A stretch of DNA of 64,000 nt, taken from Hydrogenophaga taeniospiralis CCUG 15921. Lineage in GTDB: Bacteria; Pseudomonadota; Gammaproteobacteria; Burkholderiales; Burkholderiaceae_C. Numbering within the stretch: the first letter of the stretch is position 1; each line of letters begins with the position of its first letter. A program made the position numbers and the translations under genes. The stretch is from assembly GCF_001592305.1 (NCBI RefSeq), contig NZ_BCWR01000008.1, positions 1 to 64,000 on the forward strand, in the 5' to 3' direction. The notes beneath the pieces were generated by a model. It was not told where the DNA came from. It searched no databases and saw only the letters and a program-made list of their open reading frames with translations. Positions 27,099-35,493 of the stretch are shown here, in pieces.

Positions 27099-28280
27099 TT
27101 ACTTCTTTCTCTGTACGAATAGGTTGCGACGCGCATCCTCGGGATGTGCGAAGGTGACCGAGGAATTGCGCACCAGTCCCACCACCAGCATGTTCTGGCT
27201 GATCGCCTCCTTGTCCTCTGGCGAGAATGGCTTCTCGTACGTGGCGACCACGCCGTAGTAGATGCGGTGGATGTTTTCCAGCGCGTTCTTTACGGTCGGG
27301 CCACTCAGGTCACCGTTGCGGATGCCCAGCAATGCATAGGTCAGCAGGTAGGTAGCGTCATAGGCCTGAGCCGCTGCCACTGGCACACGGATGCGAGACA
27401 TGCTGAACTTGCGGGCATACGTGCTGAGGAATGCGGCACGGCGCTCGTTGCTCGGCTCGGCGATGAAGGTTTGCGCCATGAGCGAGCCTTCCGCGCCGCC
27501 ATAGGCACCATCGATGTAGTTCGGGAACGAGAGTGGCCAAGCGCCAACCTGAGGCACTTTCCAGCCCATGATCTTGCGGCCGTTGGCGATGGTTGCGGCC
27601 TCGGGGCCCACGGCGTAGCTCAGAATGACATTGGCGTTGGCAGCTCTGGCCTCGGCCAACTGCGCCGTGACATCCTTCGCGCTTGATGCGACGCGGGCCA
27701 CGTACACAGGTTTTACGCCCTGCTGCGCCAGGGCTTGGGTTGTGTCGTGCAAACCGGCATCGCCATAGTCCGTGGTGTCGGCGAACACTGCCACCCGGTT
27801 CCAGCCACGTTTGAGAATATCGTCGACGATGAACGACGCTTGGATCGCATCGCGTGCGGAGGTGCGGAAGATGAAGCTCTGCGCCGGCGGGAACTTTGTC
27901 GTGAGCGGCGTGCCCGTGGCGCACGGGATCAGGAGTGGCACCTTCGCTTGCTGGAAGACGTCCACCACCTTCATACCCACTCCGTTGTCGCAGACGCCGA
28001 TCGTGGCCACCACCTTGTCGGCCACCAACTCTTTGGCGGCTGCCAAGCCCTTCTCGGGATCGGCGAAGTCGTCCTTGATGTCGAGTTCCAAGGGGCGGCC
28101 CAGGTAGCCGCCAACCGCATTGATCTCGTCCACAGCCATGCGGATGCCATTGAGCATGGTGGTGCCGACGTCGGCTGACCCGCCAGTGAAAGGGCCGATC
28201 ACGCCGATGCGCACCGGGATACCCTGTGCCAGTGCGCCAGCCGAAAACAGCGCTGCCGCGAGGATCCAGGGCGTTTTCAT
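27099..28280 (-). CDS. ABC transporter substrate-binding protein, branched-chain amino-acid (type I) family
   Basis: 393 residues with a signal peptide (MKTPWILAAALFSAGALAQ). The mature part opens IPVRIGVIGPFTGGSADVGTT and contains GGYLGRPLELDIKDDFADPEKG and RTSARDAIQA, the standard layout of LivK-like (Peripla_BP_6) receptors. It lies 6 bp downstream of the aldolase gene, so it is probably the last gene of the minus-strand sugar operon. No Liv-type permeases or ATPases are nearby, so it is an orphan receptor. It may serve a transporter elsewhere or sense a ligand. Liv-type receptors also bind amides and aromatic acids. Confidence 0.86.
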   Translation of the reverse strand: MKTPWILAAALFSAGALAQGIPVRIGVIGPFTGGSADVGTTMLNGIRMAVDEINAVGGYLGRPLELDIKDDFADPEKGLAAAKELVADKVVATIGVCDNGVGMKVVDVFQQAKVPLLIPCATGTPLTTKFPPAQSFIFRTSARDAIQASFIVDDILKRGWNRVAVFADTTDYGDAGLHDTTQALAQQGVKPVYVARVASSAKDVTAQLAEARAANANVILSYAVGPEAATIANGRKIMGWKVPQVGAWPLSFPNYIDGAYGGAEGSLMAQTFIAEPSNERRAAFLSTYARKFSMSRIRVPVAAAQAYDATYLLTYALLGIRNGDLSGPTVKNALENIHRIYYGVVATYEKPFSPEDKEAISQNMLVVGLVRNSSVTFAHPEDARRNLFVQRKK

Positions 28281-28286
28281 GGGTGA

Positions 28287-29135
28287 TCAGGCCGGAGTGG
28301 ATTCGTACAGGCCCCAGGCCTCGGAAGCGCTCGCGCCGCGGTGGATCATGGCCATCAGCGCGCTCACCACCGCCGAGGGGTTGGCGTGCTGGTACACGTT
28401 GCGCCCGTAGACCATGCCCGAGGCGCCCTGGTCCATGAGCACGCGGGAGCGGGCGAACACCTGCTGCAGGTCTTCGCGGCCGCCACCGCGCACCAGCACC
28501 GGGCAGCGCGCGGCCTGCACCACGCGGTGGAAATCGGTGGGGTCGGTGGTCGGGTCGGCCTTCACGATGTCGGCGCCCATCTCGCGCGCCAGGCGCACCA
28601 GGGTGACGATCTTCTCGGCGTCGCCGTCGACCATGTAGCCGCCCTGGGCGCTGTGCGGGCGCATCACCAGCGGCTCGATCATCAGGGGCATGCCGTAGCG
28701 GTCGCAGTCGGCGCGCACGCGCGCGATGTTCTGCACGCACTGGCGGAACAGGTCCGGCTCATCGGGCAGCATGAACAGGTTGACCACGACGCAGGCGGCA
28801 TCGCGCTGCACGGCGGGCAGCACCGGGTCGTGTTCGTTCTGCAGCACGGCCCACATCACGCGGTGCGCGGTGGCGTTGTAGGGGTTGCCCATGTCGATGC
28901 GCATCACCAGCGCCGGCTTGTTGCGGCCCGGGCGGTCCTGCAGCAGGTCCGATTGGCCATAGTTCAACTGGATCGCGTCAGGCCCAGCGGCCACCAGCTT
29001 GTCCATCACCTGGGGCATGTCTTCCAGCCCGTTGAGGAACGAGGGCTCGTTGCACACGCCATGGTCCAGCGCGATATCCAGGCAGCGCCCGTTGCTCAGC
29101 AAGCGGTTCAGGCGCGCGGTCTTGTCCTTCGACAT
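28287..29135 (-). CDS. class I aldolase of the DhnA/LsrF type
   Basis: 282 residues. Motifs of the DeoC/FbaB/LacD superfamily are visible: CLDIALDHGV at the N-terminus, MGADIVKADPTTDP with the likely Schiff-base Lys, and PVLVRGGGRED and GASGMVYGRNVYQH for phosphate binding at the C-terminus. Members include archaeal-type fructose-bisphosphate aldolase and LsrF, the thiolase of AI-2 breakdown. With the FGGY kinase and GlpD-like dehydrogenase encoded on the other arm, it likely cleaves a phosphorylated ketose. The RBS AAAGGACC precedes the start. It is 43 bp downstream of the aldo/keto reductase gene. Confidence 0.85.
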   Translation of the reverse strand: MSKDKTARLNRLLSNGRCLDIALDHGVCNEPSFLNGLEDMPQVMDKLVAAGPDAIQLNYGQSDLLQDRPGRNKPALVMRIDMGNPYNATAHRVMWAVLQNEHDPVLPAVQRDAACVVVNLFMLPDEPDLFRQCVQNIARVRADCDRYGMPLMIEPLVMRPHSAQGGYMVDGDAEKIVTLVRLAREMGADIVKADPTTDPTDFHRVVQAARCPVLVRGGGREDLQQVFARSRVLMDQGASGMVYGRNVYQHANPSAVVSALMAMIHRGASASEAWGLYESTPA

Positions 29136-29178
29136 ACGAAGAGGTCCTTTGAAAAGAGGGGGGGGGAAGAAGAGGGGG

Positions 29179-30183
29179 TCAGGCGAGTGCCTGCAGGTGC
29201 CGGGCCGCGGCCTCGTCGATGCGTTGCACCGCCTCCTCGGGCAGGTCCAGCGCGCCGGCCGCCGCGTTCTCGATGGCCTGCGGGCGCACGCGCGCGCCGC
29301 ACAGCGCCACCGACACGCTGCCGCGCGCCAGTGTCCAGGCGATCATCAGCTGGCCGAAGGAGCAGCCGAGCGGCTGGCGCACCGGTTCCAGTTCGTCGAA
29401 GAAGGCCTTGAGCCTGGCGCGGTTGGCAGCGCTGAAGCGCGGGTTGCTGGCGCGCTGGTCGTCGCCCGTGAATTCGCGCGCGGGGTCGATGGGGCCCGCG
29501 AGCAGGCCCAGCGCCAGCGAGGAATAGCCGAGCACGGCCACGTTGTGCCGCTGGCACAGGGGCAGCAGCGTCTGCTCGATCTCGCGGTCGATCAGGCTGT
29601 AGCGCTCCTGGGCCGCGTCCACCGGGCCATAACGCAGGTACTCGGCCAGCGTCTCGGGGTCCACATTGCTCACGCCGATGGCGCGGATCTTTCCCTGCCG
29701 CTTGAGCGTGAGCAGGGCGTCCATGGTCTCTTCGACCGGTGTCGTGCTGTCCTGCCAGTGTGTGATGTAGAGGTCGATGTAGTCGGTCTGCAGGCGCTTG
29801 AGGCTTTCTTCTGCCTCGTGAAAGATCGACTCGCGGCCGAGGTGGCGGTACACGGGGTGGCCGTCTTCGTCGAAGAAGTGCGTGCCCTTCTGTGTGTGCC
29901 ACACCAGTCCGCACTTGGTGGCGATCACCGCCTCGTGGCGGCGGCCCTGGAGCGCGGCGCCCACGATGCACTCGGAGGCGCCCAGGCCATAGGCCGGTGC
30001 GGTGTCGATCAGCGTCACCCCGGCGTCCAGCGAGGCGTGGATGGCCTCGGTGGCACCGGCGCTGTCCTGGCCGCCCCACATCCAGCCGCCCATGGCCCAG
30101 GTGCCCAGGCCGATGGCCGAGCATTCGATGCCCGAGGGGCCGAGGGTGGTGGTCTTCATCGCTGCGTTCATCACGGCGTTCAT
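29179..30183 (-). CDS. aldo/keto reductase
   Basis: 334 residues from the ATG at 30183, which overlaps the permease stop (ATGA). In-frame ATGs at 30171 and 30159 are alternatives; the domain itself begins at about residue 10 (TTTLGPSGIECSAIGLGT). The catalytic tetrad is recognisable: Asp and Tyr in DTAPAYGLG, Lys in ATKCG, His in YITHWQ. The late PQAIENAA-type segment fits NADP(H) binding. In the operon it probably oxidises or reduces a sugar or aldehyde intermediate. It is closest in layout to the YajO/YdjG and potassium-channel-beta group, so substrate is open. Confidence 0.88.
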   Translation of the reverse strand: MNAVMNAAMKTTTLGPSGIECSAIGLGTWAMGGWMWGGQDSAGATEAIHASLDAGVTLIDTAPAYGLGASECIVGAALQGRRHEAVIATKCGLVWHTQKGTHFFDEDGHPVYRHLGRESIFHEAEESLKRLQTDYIDLYITHWQDSTTPVEETMDALLTLKRQGKIRAIGVSNVDPETLAEYLRYGPVDAAQERYSLIDREIEQTLLPLCQRHNVAVLGYSSLALGLLAGPIDPAREFTGDDQRASNPRFSAANRARLKAFFDELEPVRQPLGCSFGQLMIAWTLARGSVSVALCGARVRPQAIENAAAGALDLPEEAVQRIDEAAARHLQALA

Positions 30184-31217
30184 CGCTTGGTCTTTCGGGT
30201 ATTCATGAGGTGGTCGATGGTCACGGCCGCGAGCAGGATCAGGCCCTTGATCACGTCCTGCCAGTACGGCGACACGTCCAGCAGGATCAGCGAGCTGGTC
30301 ACCACCGAGAGCAGGGCCAGGCCCAGCACGGCGCCCAGCACCGTGCCCGAGCCGCCTTTGAGGCTGGCGCCGCCGATCACGGCCGCGGCGATCACGTTGA
30401 GCTCCATGCCGATGCCGAAGGTGGGCGTGGCCGCGCCGAAGCGCGCGGTGTAGATCACGCCGGCCAGGCCGGCCGACGCCGCGCACAGCACCGTCACCCA
30501 GAACTTCACCCGGCCCACGCGGATACCGGAATACAGCGCCGCCTTTTCGTTGCTGCCGGTGTAGAACACGCGGCGCATCAGGCTGGCGCGGCGCAGCACG
30601 AAGTCGCTCACCACCACGATCACCAGGAAGATGATGATCACCGCCGGCATGCCGAATACCGTGCCCTGGCCGATGAACTTGAACGATTCCGGCAGCGAGA
30701 ACAGCGACTGGGGCGTGCCCTGCGTGAGCGCCAGGCTCAGGCCGCGCACGATCACCATGAAGGCCAGCGAGGCGATGAAGTGGTTGAGACCGATGCGTAC
30801 CACGCAGCCGCCGATCATGGCGCCGATCATGGCGCTGGCCGCAATGGCGATGAGTCCGGCCGTCCAAGGGTCGAGCCCCATCAGAAACAGCTTGCCCGTG
30901 ACCACCATCGCGAAGCACACCACCGAGCCCACCGACAGATCGATGCCGCCCACGATCAGCAGGATCGTCATGCCCACCACCACGATGCCCTCGATGGAGA
31001 ACGAGAGCAGCATGGCCCGGATGTTGTCCCAGGTGAGGAAGTAGGGCGAGGCGAAACTCATGCCCACGCACAGCACCGCGATGATGGCCAGCAGGCCCAT
31101 CTCGCGCATGCTGGTGAGCTTGTGTCCGCCCGGCTTGCCGGGGCCTCCCTGTTGCGCCGGGCGCGGGGGATGCAATCCAGCCACGGGGCCGGCGTCCAAT
31201 TGTGCGGGGTGATTCAT
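30180..31217 (-). CDS. ABC transporter permease, ribose (RbsC) family
   Basis: 345 residues with about 8-10 membrane segments. The GGIDLSVGSVVCFAMV motif and the C-terminal GGASLKGGSGTVLGAVLGL are hallmarks of RbsC/XylH permeases. An unusual Pro/Gly-rich N-terminal extension of about 35 residues precedes the first membrane segment. Its start overlaps the ATPase stop (ATGA). One permease gene is enough because these transporters work as homodimers. Confidence 0.9.
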   Translation of the reverse strand: MNHPAQLDAGPVAGLHPPRPAQQGGPGKPGGHKLTSMREMGLLAIIAVLCVGMSFASPYFLTWDNIRAMLLSFSIEGIVVVGMTILLIVGGIDLSVGSVVCFAMVVTGKLFLMGLDPWTAGLIAIAASAMIGAMIGGCVVRIGLNHFIASLAFMVIVRGLSLALTQGTPQSLFSLPESFKFIGQGTVFGMPAVIIIFLVIVVVSDFVLRRASLMRRVFYTGSNEKAALYSGIRVGRVKFWVTVLCAASAGLAGVIYTARFGAATPTFGIGMELNVIAAAVIGGASLKGGSGTVLGAVLGLALLSVVTSSLILLDVSPYWQDVIKGLILLAAVTIDHLMNTRKTKR

Positions 31218-32728
31218 GCCATCTCCTCTTGTTCCAGACCCGAGGCCAGCCGCAGCAGGGCCTCTTCCGTCATGTCCTTGCCTTGCACCTCGCCCGCGAC
31301 GCGACCGTCGCGGATGACCAGTGCCCTGTCACACAGCCCGATGATCTCGGGCAGTTCCGAGGAGATGACCACCACGCCCACGCCCTGGCAGGCCAGGTCG
31401 CGCAGGATGTGGTGGATCTCCGACTTGGCGCCCACGTCCACGCCGCGCGTGGGCTCGTCCATCAGCAACACGGCGGGGTTCGTGGCCAGCAGCTTGGCGA
31501 TGGCCACCTTTTGCTGGTTGCCGCCCGAGAGGCTGGCCACCTCGATCTGCACGCCGTCGGACTTGAGCCGCAGGCGCGCGCCCAGCTCCTGCGCCAGCCG
31601 GTGTTCGGTCGCGCGCTGCAGCAGACCCCAGCGCGAGCTCACGCGTTGGAGCGCCATCGAGGCGATGTTCTGGGCGATCGGCAGGTCCAGGTACACGCCA
31701 GCGGCCTTGCGGTCCTCGCTGAGGTAGGCGATGCCTTCGCGCAGCGCGTCGCTGTACTGGCGGATCGTCACCGCCTTGCCGCGCAGGCGCACGTCGCCGC
31801 CGGTGGCGGGCCGCAGGCCGCACAGGGTCTGCGCGAGCTCGCTGCGCCCGGCGCCCATGAGCCCCGCGATGCCCAGGATCTCGCCGCGCCGCAGCGTGAA
31901 GGACACACCGTGCACGCGTTCGCCGTCGGCCAGGTTGTTCACCTCCAGCACGTGTTCGCCGCGGTCGACCTCCTGCTGCTTGGGCGGGTAGTAGTTGCCC
32001 AGGTCGCGCCCGACCATGCGGCGCACCAGATCGTCCGCGTTCAGTTCGGCCAGCGGGCCCGAATGCACGTTGCGCCCGTCGCGCAGCACCGTCACCCGGC
32101 TGCAGTGCGCGAAGATCTCGGCCATGCGGTGGCTGATGTAGATGATGCCGATGCCCTGGTCCTTCAGGTCGTGCAGCACCCGGAACAGGGCGGCCGACTC
32201 GTTGTCGGTGAGTGCGGCGGTCGGCTCGTCGAGGATCAGCACCTTGCAGTCCAGCGTGAGCGCCTTGGCGATCTCGATCAACTGCTGGCTGGAGATGGAG
32301 AGATCGCACACGCGGGTGGCGGGGTCGATGTCCTGGCCCAGCCGCTGCAGCACCTGGGCTGCGCGTGCGTTGAGGCCGGCGTAGTCCATCCACGCCTGCC
32401 GGCCGGCGTTGATCTCCGGCATGAAGATGTTTTCGGCCACGGTGGCGTCGCCGCACAGCGCGATCTCCTGGTGCACCAGGCCGATGCCCAGGCGCATGGC
32501 CTGGGCCGGGCCATCGATGACCACCACTTCGCCGTTGAGCACGATCTCGCCCGCGTCCGGCTGGTGGATGCCATCGATGATGTTCATCAGCGTGGACTTT
32601 CCCGCGCCGTTCTCGCCGCACAGGGCGTGGATCTCGCCCGCCTGCAGCGAGAAGTCCACGCCCGAGAGCGCATGCGCGGCGCCGAAGCGCTTGCCGATGC
32701 CGCGCAACTCGAGCAATGAAGGGCCCAT
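31214..32728 (-). CDS. sugar ABC transporter ATP-binding protein, RbsA family (two ATPase domains)
   Basis: 504 residues from the ATG at 32728. A GTG at 32740 overlapping the upstream stop (GTGA) is an equally plausible coupled start adding 4 residues. The first ATPase half has the Walker A GENGAGKST and VLILDEPTAAL. The second half has a degenerate P-loop (GLMGAGRSE), the signature LSGGNQQKV and LLMDEPTRGVD, as is normal for RbsA/MglA/XylG. It energises uptake through the RbsC-type permease at 30180. Confidence 0.92.
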   Translation of the reverse strand: MGPSLLELRGIGKRFGAAHALSGVDFSLQAGEIHALCGENGAGKSTLMNIIDGIHQPDAGEIVLNGEVVVIDGPAQAMRLGIGLVHQEIALCGDATVAENIFMPEINAGRQAWMDYAGLNARAAQVLQRLGQDIDPATRVCDLSISSQQLIEIAKALTLDCKVLILDEPTAALTDNESAALFRVLHDLKDQGIGIIYISHRMAEIFAHCSRVTVLRDGRNVHSGPLAELNADDLVRRMVGRDLGNYYPPKQQEVDRGEHVLEVNNLADGERVHGVSFTLRRGEILGIAGLMGAGRSELAQTLCGLRPATGGDVRLRGKAVTIRQYSDALREGIAYLSEDRKAAGVYLDLPIAQNIASMALQRVSSRWGLLQRATEHRLAQELGARLRLKSDGVQIEVASLSGGNQQKVAIAKLLATNPAVLLMDEPTRGVDVGAKSEIHHILRDLACQGVGVVVISSELPEIIGLCDRALVIRDGRVAGEVQGKDMTEEALLRLASGLEQEEMA

Positions 32729-32736
32729 GGCGTGGC

Positions 32737-33774
32737 TCACTCGTTGATGCCCTTGGTGCCGCGGCGGGTGAGGTACTTGTCCCAGTAGAAGTCGTCGGCG
32801 TTGGCCTTGCTGACCACGGCCAGGCCGTTGTCCAGGAAGGGCACGGACATGGGGTTGGTGCCGTTGCGCTTGGCGTCGTTCATCGGGTCGATGAGGCCGG
32901 GGTTCTTCGCCAGGAACAGCATCATCATGCCCATGTAGCCCTGCATGCCCTGGTTGGGGTTGATGGCGCCGAACACGTCGCCGGACTTGATCATGTCCAG
33001 GATCTTGGCGTTCACGTCGCAGCACATCACCTTGATGTTCTTCTTGGTCTCCACCTTGGCCTGCGCCGCGCCCAGGGCCGAATTGGCCTCGGGCATGAAC
33101 AGGGCACCCAGGTTGGGGTTGGCCTGTGCCAGGCTCTGCACCGCCTGGTAGGCCTTGTTCGGGTCTTGGTTGCTCGCGGCGCGGCCCACCAGCTTCATGC
33201 CGGGGTGCTTGGCCTTCATGCGGTTGATGAAGGCGGCGATGCGGCGGTCGTGGTTGTCCTGGCCGGGGTTTTCCAGCACGGCGTATTCGCCCTTGCCACC
33301 CAGGGACGCGGCGATGGCGTCGGCCGCCTGCGCGCCTTCGCGGTCGTTGTCCGAGGTGATGAACGAGGTGCGCTTGGAGTTGGGCGAATCGGCCGCGAAT
33401 GTGACGACCGGGATGCCCATGGCCGCGGCGCGGTTGATAGGCTCGATGAACGGGTCGGGGTTCATGGGGTGCAGCAGGATGCCGGCGGGCTTGCGGGCCA
33501 GCTCCTGCTCGAACGAGGCCAGCTGCTTGTTCACGTCGTACTCGGGCGTGCCGGAGTAGCGCGTCTTCACGCCCAGCGTGCGGCCGAGCTGCTTCATCAT
33601 TTCGTAGACCGGGAACCAGTACTCCACGCCCGAGACCATCACGTTCATCACGTAGACGTCGCTGGGGTTGCCGCGCAGACCGGCGCCTGCTGCTGCGGGT
33701 TGCTGCGCGAAGGCGCTGGTGCCGGCCAGGCCGATACCGGCGGCCGCTGCGGATTTCAGGAAATTACGTCGCAT
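32737..33774 (-). CDS. sugar ABC transporter substrate-binding protein, ribose (RbsB) family
   Basis: 345 residues from the ATG at 33774, chosen for the RBS AAAGAGGAGA just upstream. The N-terminus MRRNFLKSAAAAGIGLAG has a twin-arginine (RRxFLK) motif, so the protein is probably exported folded by Tat, which is not usual for RbsB homologues. Peripla_BP_4 features follow: DVYVMNVMVSGVEYWFPVYE, ILLHPMNPDPF, TFAADSPNSKR. It is the first gene of the minus-strand operon and defines its substrate, a sugar or polyol not identifiable here. Confidence 0.9.
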   Translation of the reverse strand: MRRNFLKSAAAAGIGLAGTSAFAQQPAAAGAGLRGNPSDVYVMNVMVSGVEYWFPVYEMMKQLGRTLGVKTRYSGTPEYDVNKQLASFEQELARKPAGILLHPMNPDPFIEPINRAAAMGIPVVTFAADSPNSKRTSFITSDNDREGAQAADAIAASLGGKGEYAVLENPGQDNHDRRIAAFINRMKAKHPGMKLVGRAASNQDPNKAYQAVQSLAQANPNLGALFMPEANSALGAAQAKVETKKNIKVMCCDVNAKILDMIKSGDVFGAINPNQGMQGYMGMMMLFLAKNPGLIDPMNDAKRNGTNPMSVPFLDNGLAVVSKANADDFYWDKYLTRRGTKGINE

Positions 33775-33856
33775 GTGGGTCTCCTCTTTGTTGAGTGGTG
33801 CTGCTGGCAATGCCGTTCTTTCGATGGCGGCGGTGGGTTCGGTGGTGTCACACAGT

Positions 33857-33866
33857 TGTTATGACA
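33857..33866. promoter_or_regulatory. near-palindromic operator candidate, copy 1
   Basis: TGTTATGACA fits TGTYATRACA, a near-palindrome with 8 of 10 symmetric positions. The identical 10-mer recurs 89 bp away at 33946. It lies just before a TATAAT (33874-33879), in the spacer of a plus-strand promoter and 83 bp from the start of the minus-strand binding-protein gene. The TGT-N4-ACA form suits a GntR-family dimer; the local GntR gene at 37330 is the likely regulator. Confidence 0.55.
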
Positions 33867-33873
33867 GGTGGAC

Positions 33874-33879
33874 TATAAT
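33874..33879 (+). promoter_or_regulatory. consensus -10 box for the kinase operon
   Basis: A perfect TATAAT. No good -35 lies 16-18 bp upstream (CACAGT at 33851), and TTGTTA at 33856 is only 12 bp away, so the promoter may be weak or activator-dependent. It lies between the two operator copies. Confidence 0.45.
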
Positions 33880-33945
33880 TCAGGCCGAACCAGCCAGGTA
33901 GTTAGGGGAAACACTACTGGATGAATCCGCTGGATGAGCGGAAGC

Positions 33946-33955
33946 TGTTATGACA
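33946..33955. promoter_or_regulatory. near-palindromic operator candidate, copy 2
   Basis: An exact second copy of TGTTATGACA, whose last base is the A of the kinase start codon at 33955. With copy 1 at 33857 it would let a dimeric repressor bridge or block the promoter between them; 89 bp is about 8.5 helical turns. Confidence 0.55.
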
Positions 33956-35493
33956 TGAAGACCAAGATACTCATCGGAATCGACCTCGGCTCCAGCAGCC
34001 TGAAGGCCCTGGCCCTGGAGGCCGTCAGCGGCCGCACGCTCGCGCTGTCGCGCATGCCCCTGCAGCACCACCGGTTGCCCGGCGGTGGCTGTGAGCTGGG
34101 CGCATCCGCCATCCGCGCAGCCCTCTCCACGGTGCTGCGCGACGTGGCACACCAGCTCGGCCCGCGCGTGGGAGAGGTGTGTGCCATCGGCTGCACGGGA
34201 CACGGCGCTGGGCTCTATGCGCTCGACGCGCGCGACGAACTCGTGGTCGGGCGGGCCGTGGCCTCGACCGACCAGCGCGCCGACGCGCGGGCTTCGTCCC
34301 TGGCGCGCCAGCGCGGCCCGCAGCTGTGGGCCGACGTCGGTTGCCAGCCCTGGCCGGGCCAGCCCACCGTGATTGCGTCGGAACTGCTCGGCGCCGACGC
34401 GGTGCGCAGCGGCGCCTTGCGGCGCCTGATGTTCGCCAAGGACTATCTGGGCTTCCTGCTCACCGGTGAGATCGCCACCGACGCCAGCGACGCGAGCACG
34501 GCGGGGCTCATCTCCGTGGCCACCGGCGTCTGGTCGCCCCTGGCCTTCGAGGCTTCGGGCATCGCGGACCTGTCGCCGCAGGCCTTCGGGCCGCTGGTGC
34601 CCAGCGGCGAGGCCTTTGGCACGTTGCAGCCTTCGGCCGCCACGGCGCACGGCCTGCCCGCGGGGATACCCGTGGCCATGGGCGCCATCGACCTGTTGGC
34701 CTCCATGACCGCCATCCGCGCGCAGGAGCGCGGCCGCGCCGTGTCGGTGCTGGGCACCTGGTGCGTGAACGCCGTCATCGGCCCGGTGATGGAGCCCCGG
34801 CCCGACGTGGCGGCCATCGTGCATTTCGGCCCGCGCGACCAGCGTCTGTACATGGAGAACAGCCCCTCGTCGATGGCCAACATCGCCTGGCTGGCGGGTG
34901 TGCTCGGCCTGCCCGATGCGCGCGCGGTGGTGGACCTGGCGATGTCGGTGCCCTTTGGCGCCGGGGGCCTGCGCTTCCTGCCCTTCGTGAACGGCGGCGC
35001 GGGCGTGACGGCCGGTTTCGTCGGCCTCCAAAGCCACCACACACGTGGCGACATGGCGCGTGCCGTGGTCGAAGCGGTCGCGGCCTTGCATGCGCGCCAC
35101 ACGGCCCGTCTCGCCACGGCGGGCTTGCCGGTCGCGGCAACCACCGTGCTGGGCGGCGGCGCCAGCGACGCGCGCCTGGTGCGCCTGCTGGCCGGCCTGC
35201 TGGGCCGTCCGGTGGAGCGCTGCGCCGATGACGAGACCGGCGCGCGTGGCGCCGCGATCTACGCCGCGATGTCGCAGGGCATCGCCACCGAGCCCCTGCG
35301 CGCGCCCTGCGACACGGTTGAACCCGATGCCGCCCAGGCGCGGGCCCACGCGGACTTCAACGCCGCCTTCAACGAACTGATAGCCACCATGTCGCCTGTG
35401 TTTGACCATCTGGCGGACCGCCCGCCGAGCACCGCCCCCACGCCGCCCCAGGCCCTGTGCGCGCCTGCGCAGAGCGCGGAGGTGTCGCCATGA
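33955..35493 (+). CDS. FGGY-family carbohydrate kinase (second, polyol/sugar locus)
   Basis: 512 residues from the ATG at 33955; an ATG at 33934 would add 7 residues with no family match. Features are IGIDLGSSSLKA at the N-terminus, CTGHGAGLYALD, the catalytic-Asp region AMGAIDLLASM, and the C-terminal LGGGASDARLVRLLAGL. It is not closely similar to the kinase at 70. With the GlpD-like gene overlapping downstream by 4 bp it probably makes a polyol or sugar phosphate that is then oxidised, as EryA and EryB do for erythritol. LsrK-type AI-2 kinase is another possibility given the LsrF-like aldolase. Confidence 0.86.
   Translation: MKTKILIGIDLGSSSLKALALEAVSGRTLALSRMPLQHHRLPGGGCELGASAIRAALSTVLRDVAHQLGPRVGEVCAIGCTGHGAGLYALDARDELVVGRAVASTDQRADARASSLARQRGPQLWADVGCQPWPGQPTVIASELLGADAVRSGALRRLMFAKDYLGFLLTGEIATDASDASTAGLISVATGVWSPLAFEASGIADLSPQAFGPLVPSGEAFGTLQPSAATAHGLPAGIPVAMGAIDLLASMTAIRAQERGRAVSVLGTWCVNAVIGPVMEPRPDVAAIVHFGPRDQRLYMENSPSSMANIAWLAGVLGLPDARAVVDLAMSVPFGAGGLRFLPFVNGGAGVTAGFVGLQSHHTRGDMARAVVEAVAALHARHTARLATAGLPVAATTVLGGGASDARLVRLLAGLLGRPVERCADDETGARGAAIYAAMSQGIATEPLRAPCDTVEPDAAQARAHADFNAAFNELIATMSPVFDHLADRPPSTAPTPPQALCAPAQSAEVSP

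Noticed and set aside
33856..33879. TTGTTA and TATAAT as a standard promoter
   Set aside because: The spacer is only 12 bp, too short for sigma70; only the -10 box was kept as a feature.
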